From assembly GCA_038496445.1 (NCBI GenBank), contig JALMLS010000502.1, positions 62,001 through 126,000 of the forward strand: 64,000 nucleotides of DNA, in the 5' to 3' direction. Below the pieces are notes generated by a model that did no database searches, was not told the DNA's origin, and saw only the letters and a list, made by a program, of their open reading frames with translations. This document shows, in pieces, positions 44,740 to 56,000 of the stretch. This DNA is from Trichosphaerium sp. ATCC 40318. Its lineage: Eukaryota > Discosea > Flabellinia > Trichosidae. Made by a program: the position numbers and the translations under genes. How positions within the stretch are numbered: the stretch's first letter is position 1; each line of letters opens with the position of its first letter.

Positions 44740-46426
44740 ATGTCGGCAAGACTCGTATGCTCAATAATTAGCGCAAAGCATCTTCCTGCTGGAGATTTAA
44801 ACGGTAGACTGCTACTGCTAAGTTTAAAACACTGAAGCTTATATTTTATAGGTTATTCCGATCCGTACGTTGAGATATACTTGAACGGCTTCCAAACCAA
44901 AACTCAAAAGAAAAAGAAGACTCTAAACCCTCAATGGCATCAAACGTTCACTCTAAACGTCACAGATCCAAATACTGGCGTTTTGTTCCTTCGCGTTAAA
45001 GATTGGTACGTTATTTGTTTATTTTACGTTACAAAACAGCTAGCTGAATTCCTATTTGCGTTACCTGTATTTTCGCGACTTACACATTTTAAAGGGATCG
45101 ATTTACAAAAGACGACTTGGTACGCCTCTTTCTAAGCTGTACTCGGCGTAAACGGACACTTCAAACCCTTAACAATAATTTTCCTAGCAGTTATTTTTAT
45201 TTTCTGTTTTTAACCGTATCCTTTAGCTCGGAGAGGCGCAAGTACCTATAAACACACTACCAATGAATAAAGAAAAAAACTTTTGGCTTCCATTACGTAA
45301 TTTAACGAATATTTCACTTTATTTTCATCTGACGCGTCTAAATAGGTGGAAAACGTGGTAGAAACGCTGGGCAGCTTAATATTTCACTTACAGCAAAGGG
45401 TTTTGGAAAGAGTAAGCGGCATCATACGTCATTTTTCGCAACTTTTTTTTTTCTTTTTGGTTTTGAACAACAAAAATGTATTTTTCTGACTTTGTACCTA
45501 GGACCAGCACCTCGTGTTGCCTATGGATCTAGTACAGTAACTCGTGTATATACAACACAGCCTTGTACGTATTTATTACTTGTTATAAAGTGAGATTGAC
45601 ATGTGTAAAAATAGCGGCTGTAGATTTAGCATCTTTAGCTAGATCACCAAGTTTTACTCCAACTTCTTTACCAAATGGATTTACGCCACCTCCGCGTCCT
45701 GCCCAACCCGCACGTGCTGCTACATATGCCGGACATCGTGTACACATTAAAGCCATCTCTGGATTGTATTAACTAGTTCTAGCCTGCACCTCAAGTACCG
45801 CCACCTGGAGGACCACAAGGAGTAAGTTGGTTTTTTTTGAAAAATGCGAAAAGCAGCAATTTATGCAAAAATTAAATATCTATAAAATCCATCGTAATCT
45901 TACTTTCGTGTAGATGATGCCACCAAGCCCATATGGTTCTCAACCGCCTTCAGGATATCCACCCCAGCCTACACCAAGTTATCAACAACCACCTGGTGGT
46001 TATCCTCCTCAACCAACTCCAAGTTATCAGCAACCACCTGGTGGATATCCACCTCAACCAACGCCGAGTTATCAACAACCACCTGGCGGTTATCCTCCTC
46101 AACCAACGCCAAGTTATCAGCAACCTCCTGGTGGATATCCTCCACAGCAAACACCTAGTTACCAACAACCACCTTCTGGTTATCCTCCTCAGCCTGCACA
46201 GAGTTACCAACCTCCTAATGGTAGTGGATATCCCCCACGCGCTGCAGCAAGCTATCAGCCTCCACGCGGATCAAATGGTTATCCACCTCAACCAACACCA
46301 AGCTATCAACAACCACCTAGTGGATATCCTCCGCAACAAACGCCAAGCTATCAACCCGCTCCTGGTTATCGGGGTCAGGCACCAGGACATGCTAGCAGTT
46401 ATACACAGTTTAAAGCTCCACGGTAG
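44740..46426 (+). CDS. C2-domain protein with proline/glutamine-rich repeat tail
   Basis: MSARLVCSIISAKHLPAGDL starts at 44740 and is spliced to GYSDPYVEIYLNGFQTKTQ. TLNPQWHQTFTLNV, VLFLRVKDW, DRFTKDDL, LGEAQVPINTLPMN and AGQLNISLTAKGF complete a C2 beta sandwich across five exons. Asp residues of the Ca2+-binding loops are present (SDPY, VKDWDRFTKDD), so Ca2+-dependent phospholipid binding is likely. A Ser/Pro/Ala linker with PPPRPAQPARAA follows. The C-terminus from about 45914 is a run of (P)SYQQPPGGYPPQPT-type repeats ending YTQFKAPR at 46426. C2 plus a PxYPP-rich tail recalls plant SRC2-like and fungal ingression-type proteins that act in membrane-associated signalling. Exon 3 (DRFTKDDL) is only about 25 nt. 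Confidence 0.75.
45960..46375 (+). repeat. Tandem 42-45 bp repeats encoding GYPPQPTPSYQQPPG units
   Basis: About nine units of 14-15 codons, in the reading frame of the C2 protein. Early units are nearly identical in DNA; later ones diverge with Asn/Arg/Ser insertions. The array gives long spurious open frames on the opposite strand. Recent unit expansion is likely; alleles may differ in length. Confidence 0.85.
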
Positions 46427-46820
46427 TGCACACTGGCCTATCAGTTTAAGAGCTTGTAAATACACTTGTATTAAAACAAATAAAAAAACTAACGTACATA
46501 GAATGTCACAATGAACTAATATAGCAAAGAGCGCAAGCACCCACTACAGCAATATATTTGTGACACATCACCAGTCATTTTTATGAAACACGTGATTTTT
46601 TTTTCATACTCAACTATAGGAGAGGAAAATAACTGGGCTAAGTTGTTGACGCAGTGCAATTTTATGGTGAGTAGCAAAAGTGGACGCAATGACCGCCGTT
46701 TTCTGAAAACCCGTTATTAAGCTACATTTCGGGTTGTAAGGGAGCCTACATAGCTTAATCTCATTAATTTGGATTACGTTTCGGTGCTACCGTACTCGCT
46801 CTTGTAATACAGTACGTGAA

Positions 46821-49426
46821 ATGGAACCTTCCGACGATGGTAAGTATAGGTGTTAAGAAATTACGTTAAAGCGTTAATTTAACTTCAGGATTATCTTTGG
46901 ACGACTTTGAAAGCGTCTCAGAAGGTAGCGAAGGCCCTTCAACCAAAAGTAGTACAAATGCCCAAGATAGTAAAGCGCATAGAGCTACAGCGTTTTACAA
47001 GCGCGCTTTGAGCAATAAATCGCAAAAAGGAAGAAAGCCTAAAAAAACAGCATCAAGCGCATCAAACGCAACAAACACTAAGCTCAACGCCATAAATAAG
47101 CGCGAACAAGAGCTAAAAGCGCTTCAAAAGCAATTACAAATCAAAGAATCTAAAATATCCGAAAGAGACCGTGAAACGCAAGAAAACAATACTAGATCCC
47201 AGGTAATTTATTTTCCTAAACTGTTGTACCCGCCTGCACTGAATACTCAAACATTCAAGAAAAAACAACCAAAAAATAGTCAGTTTTCATCGAAACAAGA
47301 CAGTTTTAGATGTTGTCTCATTTTATTTCTTTTTAGATGGCTATAATGTTACAACGTGTAAAACATGAAGCACGTGTTAGAAAATTTGAAAATGAAGTAA
47401 GGGCTCTTGAAGATAAAGTACGAGAGCAACAACTTCAAAGACGCCGCTGTGAAGATAAAAGACGAGCATCTTTTTTAAAGACACTAAACAGGTAACACGT
47501 GATGCAACTTGAGGAATTTTTTAGAGTTCCGTACAACTATAGTACATAAATCACGTGATTTTAACCATTTCTTAAATTATTTGCACAAGGAAGTGCTGAC
47601 CGTTTTGATTTAGGTGGGAAGAAGAAATGTTGCCGCTTTTGAGGGAGCACGGTATTGATATGCCTGAATTTAATGAATTGTTGCAAGATGTTAAACCTGT
47701 GGAAAGCGCCCATGATACTGTTATTGTACAAAAGCAAGAAACTACTACGATAGATAGTGAGCACTCAGATGCTAATCCACAACCACTCACAAAGAGAGGT
47801 GAGATAGCAGATCAGTTTGTCTAATACTTACTTGTTTTGCAGAAAAAGCGCTTGGAAAGCAAGAAGAGGAAGATGAGGGTAGTGAACCTAAAGAAAGATT
47901 GATTATAGATTCTAAAGATGAGGGGAAAGATACAAAGATTGTAACAGTACAAATTGCACCTCCTGGTAAGCAAATTGGGTGATGTTTGGAAAACGATTGT
48001 AACGCCTTTGTTCAGAAGAAGACACGTTTCAATTTGTTGGTCCAGAGGCTGAACAGCCTAAAGCTACAGCTGTAACGAGTCAATGGGTCTTTTTAAAAGG
48101 TATTTAACCATCGTATCAATTGGTAAAGATGTTTACAGAATGTTGTCATAGATGACCCTGATAGTCCAAACGTAATGCCTAAATCAACTTTCTTTTCAAA
48201 GGCAAAAAGGTTTACAAACCGAATGTCAGCGAATATGTCAAATGAAGCAGGCGGTGTAATACCAGTAAAAAATGAACAATCTCAAGGTATGATGCATTCA
48301 CACAGGGATCAATTTCGGAAGATGAGATCTGAGAGTGTCAAAGAGCAATCAAATCAGCAAGCCAAACATATTGAGCGTATTTTGCCGACAATTGAGGTAC
48401 AGAAAACAACAATCTTCTCAATGATCTCATCATTTTGGTATAGCGAATGAGCAACGGTAAAACACCCTTGAATATAGGAAAGAGCTTGAGTAAAATAAAT
48501 CCAATAAAGAACGTGGCTTGGAGCTTAAAAGTACGACATTGTCAAAGTGCTTTTTAATTTCTTATTTTTTTCTTAAAGGATACTTGGAAGGCTTGTAATA
48601 ATTGTGGTGATATGTTTGATAGAATGGCTAGAAAACATGCTTGTGGTGTATGCGAGTTAACATTTTGTTCAAAGTGTAAGCCAAATTTAAAAGTAGAAGC
48701 AAACATGACTCTGCTGGGCTTATTTGAGTGCGGTACGATTCCAGAACTTTCCACTAAAATTGTTTGACAAACTTGTAGAGGAATCCATTATCATATTAGA
48801 CTGTTGCAATATATGTGAAAAAGCTCTAGCTGGGTTAAATTGGAGGCATCAAATGAAGGAACAAACACAAGAGTACGTCCAGCATATTTTTCCATGTTGT
48901 TAATAATTTTCTCTTTAAAATTACTGAACAGTTCCTTAAAACCTACCTACCCAAAAAGTATAAGGAGTCTTTCAGAAATAATACTACTGACTACTTTAAA
49001 GGCCTGTTACAGTTGTTTTTTTCATTTATGTTGGCTTCAAACGTTTGAATTTCGTTTTCTAATGATGTTTTCTTTTATAGTCCTCAATCTCAGCAACTTG
49101 AAGCTGTTTATGCTCAACGCACTCAGCTTTTAGAATCAGTTAGGGATATATTTGAGTCTGCAGAGGATATTGAAATGCCAGATGAAGTTGCTAGCAAGCT
49201 TGGTCATCATGTTTTAAAGCTTGACAAGATTCGAATGTACTGCAGAAAAACAGCTTTGGCATTTGTTAAATCAAGTGGAGAAGGAGTTGAAGCTACTCCA
49301 GAGGCTAGAAGGAATGGCTTATTATATGCCAATATTGCTAGATCTCTAAGCACACAACTTGCACAGATTAAGATAGAGATTGCACAGCGAGCAAAAGCAA
49401 AAAGAAAAAGAGCTGGAAGTCTTTAG
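46821..49426 (+). CDS. FYVE-like zinc finger protein with coiled coils
   Basis: MEPSDD starts at 46821 and is spliced to GLSLDDFESVSEGSEGPS. A basic Ser-rich stretch leads into coiled coil (NKREQELKALQKQLQIKESK, RKFENEVRALEDKVREQQLQ). Acidic linkers (GKQEEEDEGSEPKERLII) follow. The zinc module reads WKACNNCGDMF, ARKHACGVCELTFCSKC and, after an intron, CCNICEKAL. Eight Cys in four CxxC-like pairs with R-K-H-x-C correspond to the R-(R/K)-H-H-C signature of PtdIns3P-binding FYVE domains; one of the two His is Ala. The C-terminal 115 residues are helical (DKIRMYCRKTALAF, LSTQLAQIKIEIAQRAKAKR). An endosomal membrane-tethering role is likely, though lipid binding is uncertain given the altered signature. 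About twelve exons. Confidence 0.65.
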
Positions 49427-49664
49427 TTCGTTTTGAAAAAAAATTGTAAAATAAAAATCAAAATTGTTCACAAAAAGCAAATGTACTTTACTCAGTTACA
49501 CTTATGCCTAATGTTGTTGTTTGCTGTTAAATATCTTTTTAAAGCAAGTGATTTGGTGATTATACAACAGTACAAGGCCCAGAGGCGATAGTAGTTCGTA
49601 GTGGTTGAGTTCCTTTGAACATTACTTATTGACTCGATGGATTGTGCTATTCATTGATGATGAT

Positions 49665-50570
49665 TTACAATCGTGAACGGTTTTTAAGTAATCGTGAACG
49701 GTTCTTAAGCTTAGTCATGGCTGTATACAACATTGTGTATGATATCTTGACAATAAAAACAAGAGCACTTGGTGGGTTTGTTATTTGTGAAAGAGGCCTT
49801 GTACCATCTTTGAGTATGAATGAATCCCACTGTTTTTCATTTAGAGCAATGGTTCTGGTAGTTTTTCTATGAGTGGTGGGATGTGTAGCTACTCCATAGA
49901 TGCACTTGTATCCTGCTTTTAGTGCTCCGTTTAACAACATCCCAGACTAATACAGATGAGTATGTGAAAGGAAAGGTAGAATCGATCTAATGGGTACCAT
50001 GTATGCCAAGTGCTGTTTTCTAGTGTAGCCTTCCTTCAGTCCACCTATTACTCCATACATGATGTTTCCATGTGTCAGTGGAATACCTTGACGTTTTAAA
50101 GAAGGTAGAGCTTCGTCTTCACATTGAGATATGAATGACTTCCATATTTGTATCTTGGGTGAAAGATCATCAGTGTAGATTGTGTCCTTGACTGTGTAGT
50201 CAAAACATAGATTAAAGCCAATAACTTGAGAATCAACAATAGTGATCACCTTTGATTATTTAGAATGATGAGTTTTTCATTGTAAACGTAAACAAAGTTT
50301 ATCATTGACTAAATGTTCACGTGAAGAAAAGCGTACTGATGGGTATTCTGCACATTGTTCTACTAAACGTGTAAAATAAGGTCTGATTTCATCTGTTGTA
50401 AGTTCTAGCGCTTGTACAATTGTGTTTGAGCCAAGAAATACTTCCACAGCAGTATCAATCGTCTGTTTGAAGTGCTCACGTGTTAGGTACTGTATTGATG
50501 TTTTTTTGCTTTGTCGGTGGAGAAGCCTATTACGCCTTTTATTATTATACCACTCCTTTATTTTATGCAT
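49665..50570 (-). CDS. Uncharacterised protein, three-exon model
   Basis: Three adjacent minus-strand frames look like one gene. The first is MHKIKEWYNNKRRNRLLHRQ through REHLVNDK (50570-50277). The second is TIVDSQVIGFNLCFDYTVKD through YGVIGGLKEGYTRKQHLAYM (50249-49947). The third is LLNGALKAGYKCIYGVATHP through NEKQWDSFILKDG (49940-49665). The first junction needs an unusual donor (GTCAATG) to keep frame, so a disabling mutation is possible. The protein would be about 280 residues. The last residues LKNRSRLLKNRSRL come from a duplicated 18-bp unit (AATCGTGAACGGTTYTTA) near 49671. I recognise no domain. Confidence 0.4.
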
Positions 50571-51165
50571 AGTACCATTTTTGATTCTGAAGGAAGGTTT
50601 TATCGAGGTGAAGTCCGGTTTTAGTTGGATTTCGTAAGCATAATTGATTTAATGGTGCGGCTTTGGTCAATTAAATTCTGGTTGAACCTACTAAGCAGCA
50701 GTGTCAGATCGAACGACAACAGCCTTCAGACTATCCCATTTTGCACTGAAAAACCTTTGTACTTGATTTTCTTGTTATCTTTCCTAGTTGTAATGTAAAA
50801 CATAAGTTGCACAAAAAGTTTAAGATTAGCTTAGGCTTTGAGAAAGAGCTAATCCAACACAACATTCTACTTGTTTTCGAACTCATTACAGTATACTTGA
50901 CTGCAACAAAGTGCCAACTCAGACTGTATGTAACCCGTGGCACTAAAATCTGTGTCTCTCTTCCCATGAGAACTGTCTAGAGTGTGTATCACAAGCTCTA
51001 CAGTGGCATAACAATCACGCAGGATAGCTGAAACCTTCAACAAGGTTTAGGAATCACAATCTTATGCACAGTAAGTCGTACTCCATTTGTAGAACTTTTT
51101 AGACAAGGGATTGTAGTGAGCTCCAGTGTTTTTATTGGATGACATCTTAAGGCATCGTATTACAG
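50571..51165. other. Intergenic, no gene supported
   Basis: A 78-codon minus-strand frame (50731-50967) is present, without any recognisable motif. The segment before 51166 may include a lost first exon of the LRR pseudogene; no start codon in frame was found. Confidence 0.4.
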
Positions 51166-52074
51166 GTTGACTTATACCAGTTCAGCGATAGCTTACATCC
51201 AGAGATTGTAGCACATATCTTACGTCAAACGACAAAAACACGATTTGCAGCATGTCAAACCTGCCACCAGTTTGCATCTATCATTCACGATGTTGTTGGT
51301 TATGAAAGCGTTAAAATTACATCTCCAGAACAAGCAAAGGCGCTTTTAAAACACGCTAGTGCTCTACAACAAACAAAAATAAGGCTTAGCGGCAATTTTG
51401 ATAGTAGCAAAATCAAAGAGTTTGCTGGTGTTCAAACAATTGACCTTAGAGCTTGTAAAGGTGCTACAGATTGCTGGTGTTCATACCATAAAGCTTGGTA
51501 GATATGGAGGCTTTACAGGTGAATGTATTAAAGCTCTGGCAGGTGTTCATACAATTCATCTTGGTTGTATAAGTATTACTGATGAAGGTATCAAATCACT
51601 TTCAGGTGTTCATACTATCGACCTCGTTGATACGTCAGTGACAGATGAAGGTGTTAATCACTTGCTGGTGTTCATACTATTGATTTGTCAATCACTTCAG
51701 TAACAGATGAAGGTTTAAAATCTCTGGCAGGTGTTCATGCAGTTCATCTTGGCGGTTGTATAAGTATTACTGATGAAGGTGTCAAATCACTTGCTGGTGT
51801 TCATACTATCGACCTTAGTGATACGTCAGTGACAGATGAAGGTATCAAATCACTTGCTGGTGTTCATACTATTTTTCTTGAGGGTTGTAAATACATAACA
51901 GATGAAGGTATTAAATCATTGGCTGGTGTACATGAAATCAACCTTAGTTACACTTCAATCACAGATGAAGGTATTTCAGCACTTTCAGGTGTTCATACTA
52001 TACACTTAGAAAACATAAAAGTAACAGATGAGGGTGTTGCTGAATGGCTAGATAGGGCTAAGGTTTGCCGCTAA
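51166..52074 (+). pseudogene. F-box-like / leucine-rich repeat gene with frame breaks
   Basis: The frame opens after an ACAG acceptor: LYQFSDSLHPEIVAHILRQT, then RFAACQTCHQFASIIHD, an F-box-like helix set. LRRs of 21-23 residues follow, with the pattern TDEGIKSLAGVHTIxL. Two breaks are visible. Near 51465 a deletion removes the end of one repeat (ACAGAT runs straight into TTGCTGG). Near 51657 one A is missing in the GTTAAATCA codons of another repeat. From 51685 the frame is clean through five repeats (GGCISITDEGVKSLAGVHTI) to DRAKVCR at 52074. LRR/F-box proteins select substrates for ubiquitin ligases. The DNA repeats are so similar that slippage explains the indels. Confidence 0.65.
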
Positions 52075-52511
52075 TTCAAAAGCAATCTTGTCAACCTAAC
52101 GAAAACAGCATGTTTTGTATATCAATAAAAAGGATTGCAAACAATTCAGTAAATTATTCGAGTGATATTTTTCTTTCGCGCAGTTTTTACTTTGGCTTTA
52201 ATTTTTCTTTGATAATGTGGCATCTCATGAAGGTGGATAGACCTACATAGGGCCAATCATCAAGCAAATGTAGGACACGTGCTTTCTTAAGTTTTTCATC
52301 AAGTGCATAGGTAATATTTTTCTTGGCGTTGCACTATAGTTTGAAGCGTTCAAACAAGATATATATGCTCACGACTGCCTACAGTAAAGGAGTAGCAGTT
52401 TATGACAAGGTAGCACACATTTGCAAAACAACAATAAACACGTGATGTTTAGTGACTTTTGTGACAGTTTTGGATGCGATTGTGGTTTATTGGAGGTGAG
52501 TTTGGGTTTGT

Positions 52512-53644
52512 TTAACCTGTCTTTTTATAAGCTCTTACATACTCAACTTCATACACAGAAGGTAGAGTATCAAAAGGAGGTAGACCAAACCAGTTTGGCA
52601 TAGTTTCTGAGTCGAAATCCATAAACAAAGGTCTAAAAAGAAATAAACACTCAAACGAAACAACAAAAAAAAAAGGTTTCTCACGTGTGAAAGCAAGTGT
52701 TATCGACAGTGCGTATTGGCTTGCCGTCTATGTACCTAAAGGTATGTTATATAAATCCCAAAAACAAAGTAAGAACGAGAAGGGTCACATACCATACAAG
52801 TTTATCACTATCCCATTCAAGTCCGTAGACATGAAAGTCCGATGCAAGTTTATAAGGCGTTGTAAAAGCTGTAAAATAAAATTTGTTAGTTTATTCTAAT
52901 CTACAAGATTCTTACCTTCCCCCCAGTTCTTTTTATTTCCAGGAGGGCATTTTGTGTGGTACTGGTCTGGAGATTCGAAAACGTGAAGATTCATGTGATA
53001 CATGTTTTCGAATCCTTGTTTCCCTGCGCCAACTTCAAAGATATCAATCTCTGTACGCCAACCATTTTTAGGTCCTTTTGACTTACTGAACCACCACGCA
53101 GATGAACCTTTTTAAAACGCACGTGAGCTTGGTTTCGCGAGCAAAAAAAAAAAGTTGTCGTACCTGCGCTATTCATTGGTTTCGCTTTTACCTCAAAGTA
53201 GCCATACACAGTGTTAACTTTACTTTGTACAGCAGCAGATGTATAATCATGGTATCCAGTTGGCTCATTTGGAGGTGATGCGTGTTTCATTGTGAGCGTC
53301 AACATTCCATTTTTTACGGCGACATTTTCAGGGTCAAACCACCCTGGCTCTCTTCCTAACCATGAAGGATTATGATTATTCCTATTTCGGTTGAAATGAG
53401 TAAAAAGCGTAAAGTTACAGGAAGATTCAAAAGTGATACCATTTAGAAAAGTTGAAACCTTGTTCAAACTCGTCTGTCATCGGTTCAAATGGCGTCCAGT
53501 TTCCTGGAGGTAAAGAAAAACAACCTACAAAATAAGTTTGTTTATCACGTGATTTTAACCATATACAGAGGTTCAGGTTGTATTAAAATATGTACCTATT
53601 ACGAATAAAGCGAGGACAAATGATTTAACAAACATGTTTGGCAT
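52512..53644 (-). CDS. Secreted GH16-family endo-glycosidase
   Basis: MPNMFVKSFVLALFVIG (53644) is a signal peptide, spliced to CFSLPPGNWTPFEPMTDEFE. FNFSKW joins NNHNPSWLGREPGWFDPENV, the N-terminal GH16 strand set. The catalytic signature lies in WRTEIDIFEVG (E-x-D-x-x-E, nucleophile and acid/base). DFHVYGLEWDSDKLVWY with YIDGKPIRTVDN follows, then PNWFGLPPFDTLPSVYEVEY and VRAYKKTG, the usual C-terminal strand, stop at 52512. About seven exons and 300 residues. WFSKSKGPKNGWRTEIDIFE resembles agarase/porphyranase-type GH16 more than laminarinases; the exact substrate is not certain. It probably digests algal or wall galactans outside the cell. Together with the GH29 enzyme 3 kb away it points to polysaccharide feeding or wall remodelling. 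Confidence 0.8.
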
Positions 53645-53805
53645 GAGGAAATAGTTTCGCAACTTTCCATTTACAAGTCACGTGCTGTCAACGACATTTA
53701 GCATTGCGTATTTAGGCTCAATAATTAAACAACTAAACTAGTTTTATTTTGACGACGATGATTCAGTTGATCACACTCAGGCTATAAGTCTAGCAGCGTG
53801 TCATG

Positions 53806-54594
53806 TTATTCTCGACTTATCAAAGCGCCTAATCTATTCCATCTCTGAAACTTTCCTACTATTCTGTTATCTTCGTAGTTGCCTTGACACCATAATTGGC
53901 CGTTTGAATACCATTTCTTGAACATTCCATTAATTTTGCCATTTACACAAATGTAACACTCCTTCAGAACACCAGAATCGTACCATTCCTTACATTCTCC
54001 TTCTTTTTCACCGTTCAAATAGTTGAAGTGCTTCACGAGTTTACCATTATAACTCCACTCCTTGTGCTCTCCTTCTTTTATACCAAGGTAATACTTACAT
54101 TCGCTTTGAAGGCGACCATTTTCCCACCACTGGTGATGCTCATTGTGAAGTCTTCCATCCTTGTAAAAACACATCAATGATACTTGACCACTGTCATACC
54201 AGATTTTTGTTTCTCCTTGCTGAATACCATTGACAAAGTGACTTTCTTCCTTCAATTTACCTTGAGGGTACCACCTCAATTTTCTTCCGTGTAGTTTGCC
54301 GTTTTTGAAATAAGCTTGGCCTACTATTTTCTTCCCTTCGTGGCTTAAAGGCTTGTTGGTATACTTACTTAATAATTTCTCAAGTGTATTTGCTTTAACG
54401 ATTGTATGTTGTATCCATTTTCCGTGTTTTTCCAAAACACCATCAAACCTTGATGTTGTTGCTGCGCTTTTAGAAAGTAAAGGCCATATTAAATACACGT
54501 CATTGTCTTTATCAACAATATCTAACTGTAGCTCGTCTGGGAGGTTCAAAAGGTAGCATTCTGTCACATTTTCACCTGAACAGTTAACGTTCAT
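53806..54594 (-). CDS. F-box-like protein with MORN_2-type repeats
   Basis: An intact single-exon frame of 262 residues. Residues 13-60 (CYLLNLPDELQLDIVDKDND) resemble a worn F-box. From residue 90 there are seven repeats of about 22-24 residues, with pattern NGxxxGxxxxWYxxGxLxxExxF: NGIQQGETKIWYDSGQVS, DGRLHNEHHQWWENGRLQ, NGEKEGECKEWYDSGVLK, NGKINGMFKKWYSNGQLW. This is the MORN_2 (YwqK-type) variant. F-box plus MORN_2 with no introns is a combination very common in large DNA viruses of amoebae (Marseillevirus and Pithovirus groups) and in some protists. Viral ancestry is a possibility, not shown. Its neighbours are spliced host genes. Confidence 0.75.
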   Translation of the reverse strand: MNVNCSGENVTECYLLNLPDELQLDIVDKDNDVYLIWPLLSKSAATTSRFDGVLEKHGKWIQHTIVKANTLEKLLSKYTNKPLSHEGKKIVGQAYFKNGKLHGRKLRWYPQGKLKEESHFVNGIQQGETKIWYDSGQVSLMCFYKDGRLHNEHHQWWENGRLQSECKYYLGIKEGEHKEWSYNGKLVKHFNYLNGEKEGECKEWYDSGVLKECYICVNGKINGMFKKWYSNGQLWCQGNYEDNRIVGKFQRWNRLGALISRE

Positions 54595-55158
54595 CTAGTG
54601 ACTGTCTACACCTACTTTCAGGTGAGTATTTTTACTAAATTATTCAAGTAATGTCAAGTTGAGCTTCGTGTTTATAATATGTATTGACTGTGTTTGACAT
54701 TGAAGTAACGGTTTTGACACGCTGTCTCTCGGAGCACGTGATTCCTCTGAGTACGTTCATTGAATCTGTAGCTCGAATCCTCTCGCTACAAACGTCTATA
54801 GTTGGTAATTTTGGGACTGGCTAGAACCGGGTAAGAAAAATAAGGGAAAACTCAAGCCTTTTTTGAATTTTTTTGCTTGATACTGGCTTTGGACCTATGT
54901 GTCGTTCTTAAAAACAGCAATATAGCTCTTTTGCTTTGCATTGTCGGCCATGTGTACTTTGCAATGGTTTTATTGTTTATTTGACAAGTCTTCAATGGGC
55001 AGTAATGCTAAATACTTATCTGGATCTCTTTTATTGTTATTGTGTACCCTTCAAGGCAAAAATTTAAATAATTATACCGTTGTTTGCTTTTTTAGTTATT
55101 CAGAAGAAGAATCCTCTTCACAGATACCAGCAATCGATTTAATACATTCTATTGTACA
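54595..55158. other. Intergenic, no gene supported
   Basis: Holds CACGTG at 54735, about 140 bp upstream of the MORN_2 gene start. A plus-strand frame (54941-55234) overlaps the end of the LRR gene and is considered chance. Confidence 0.4.
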
Positions 55159-55839
55159 TTACGAAGGTACTAATATGACTGGTATGAACACCACTAATTG
55201 CATACAAACCTTCATCTGTAATGTTACTATTTGAGCATCATGTAAAGCTTTAATACCATCATGTCGACAAGAGCCTAAATCAATTGTGTGAACGCTAGCT
55301 GGTGCCTTGATTCCTTCATCAGTTATAGTGTAGCCTAATGTGATTGTATGAACTCCACGCAGAGCTTTATAACCAACATCAGTTACATTGTAACAGTTAT
55401 ACAAATTAATTGTGTGAATACCAGCCAGTGCTTTGACTCCCTCATCGTTCACTGATGAATACGTTAGATCGATTTCTTGCATACCAGCACGTGATAGTTG
55501 AGATAGATGAGCAGTTTGTAATTTCTTACTAGAGCTAAGATTGATACTCTTTATTTCGTAGTTGGAGAAGTCTAGACTCTTCGAGAGGTTGTTGCCTTGT
55601 ACTTTAAGATTTTGTACATCTTGCAAATACTTCGAGTGCTTTTGCTTGAGTTTGAATAGTACAATTATTTTATTTTTCGAAATAAGAGAAGGTGCTTCGT
55701 TGAATAGTTTTTTTAGGTCTATTTTTTTGGCGAGAAAAATGTTTCGTATGGGTTCTTTATAATTCAAATGCTCTATTGCGATAGTGCGTACAACCGGATC
55801 AAGCGTAGAAAACTCGGAGAAGAACTGTAGAATACGCAC
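55159..55839 (-). CDS. LRR protein with degenerate C-terminus
   Basis: MRILQFFSEFSTLDPVVRTI starts a 226-codon frame. The first 100 residues are helical and charged (LNYKEPIRNIFLAKKIDLKK). LRRs follow: LTYSSVNDEGVKALAGIHTI, LYNCYNVTDVGYKALRGVHT, TLGYTITDEGIKAPASVHTI. After SCRHDGIKALHDAQI the frame departs from the repeat. The other frame continues NSNITDEGLYAISGVHT, so one indel near 55235 has frayed the end. The family resembles the LRR genes at 51.2 and 63.3 kb. It may still make a shortened protein or may be an early pseudogene. Confidence 0.55.
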   Translation of the reverse strand: MRILQFFSEFSTLDPVVRTIAIEHLNYKEPIRNIFLAKKIDLKKLFNEAPSLISKNKIIVLFKLKQKHSKYLQDVQNLKVQGNNLSKSLDFSNYEIKSINLSSSKKLQTAHLSQLSRAGMQEIDLTYSSVNDEGVKALAGIHTINLYNCYNVTDVGYKALRGVHTITLGYTITDEGIKAPASVHTIDLGSCRHDGIKALHDAQIVTLQMKVCMQLVVFIPVILVPS

Positions 55840-56000
55840 AGTTACTTCAACGGTATCTCATCAAAGAATGCGGTGGTTTTGTTCATAATTGTCGCACAGC
55901 GTCGTTTTTGAACCGTAGTGATCTTGACTTTTTTAACGGCCGAAATCAGCTTGTGCAAAGACTGACGTAACTTGATTTTATTCTCTTTTGACGTGGTAGT

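Noticed and set aside
45950-46210. Trp/Arg-rich open frames on the minus strand opposite the proline-rich repeats
   Set aside because: They mirror the 42-45 bp tandem repeat of the C2 gene and contain no independent signal; repeat DNA keeps all frames open.
49665-50570. Transposase assignment for the three-exon gene
   Set aside because: Considered because of the adjacent basic and acidic segments, but no catalytic triad, zinc motif or terminal repeats can be seen.
53806-54594. Calling the MORN_2 gene an integrated virus
   Set aside because: A single gene without other viral genes nearby; F-box/MORN_2 genes also occur in cellular genomes.
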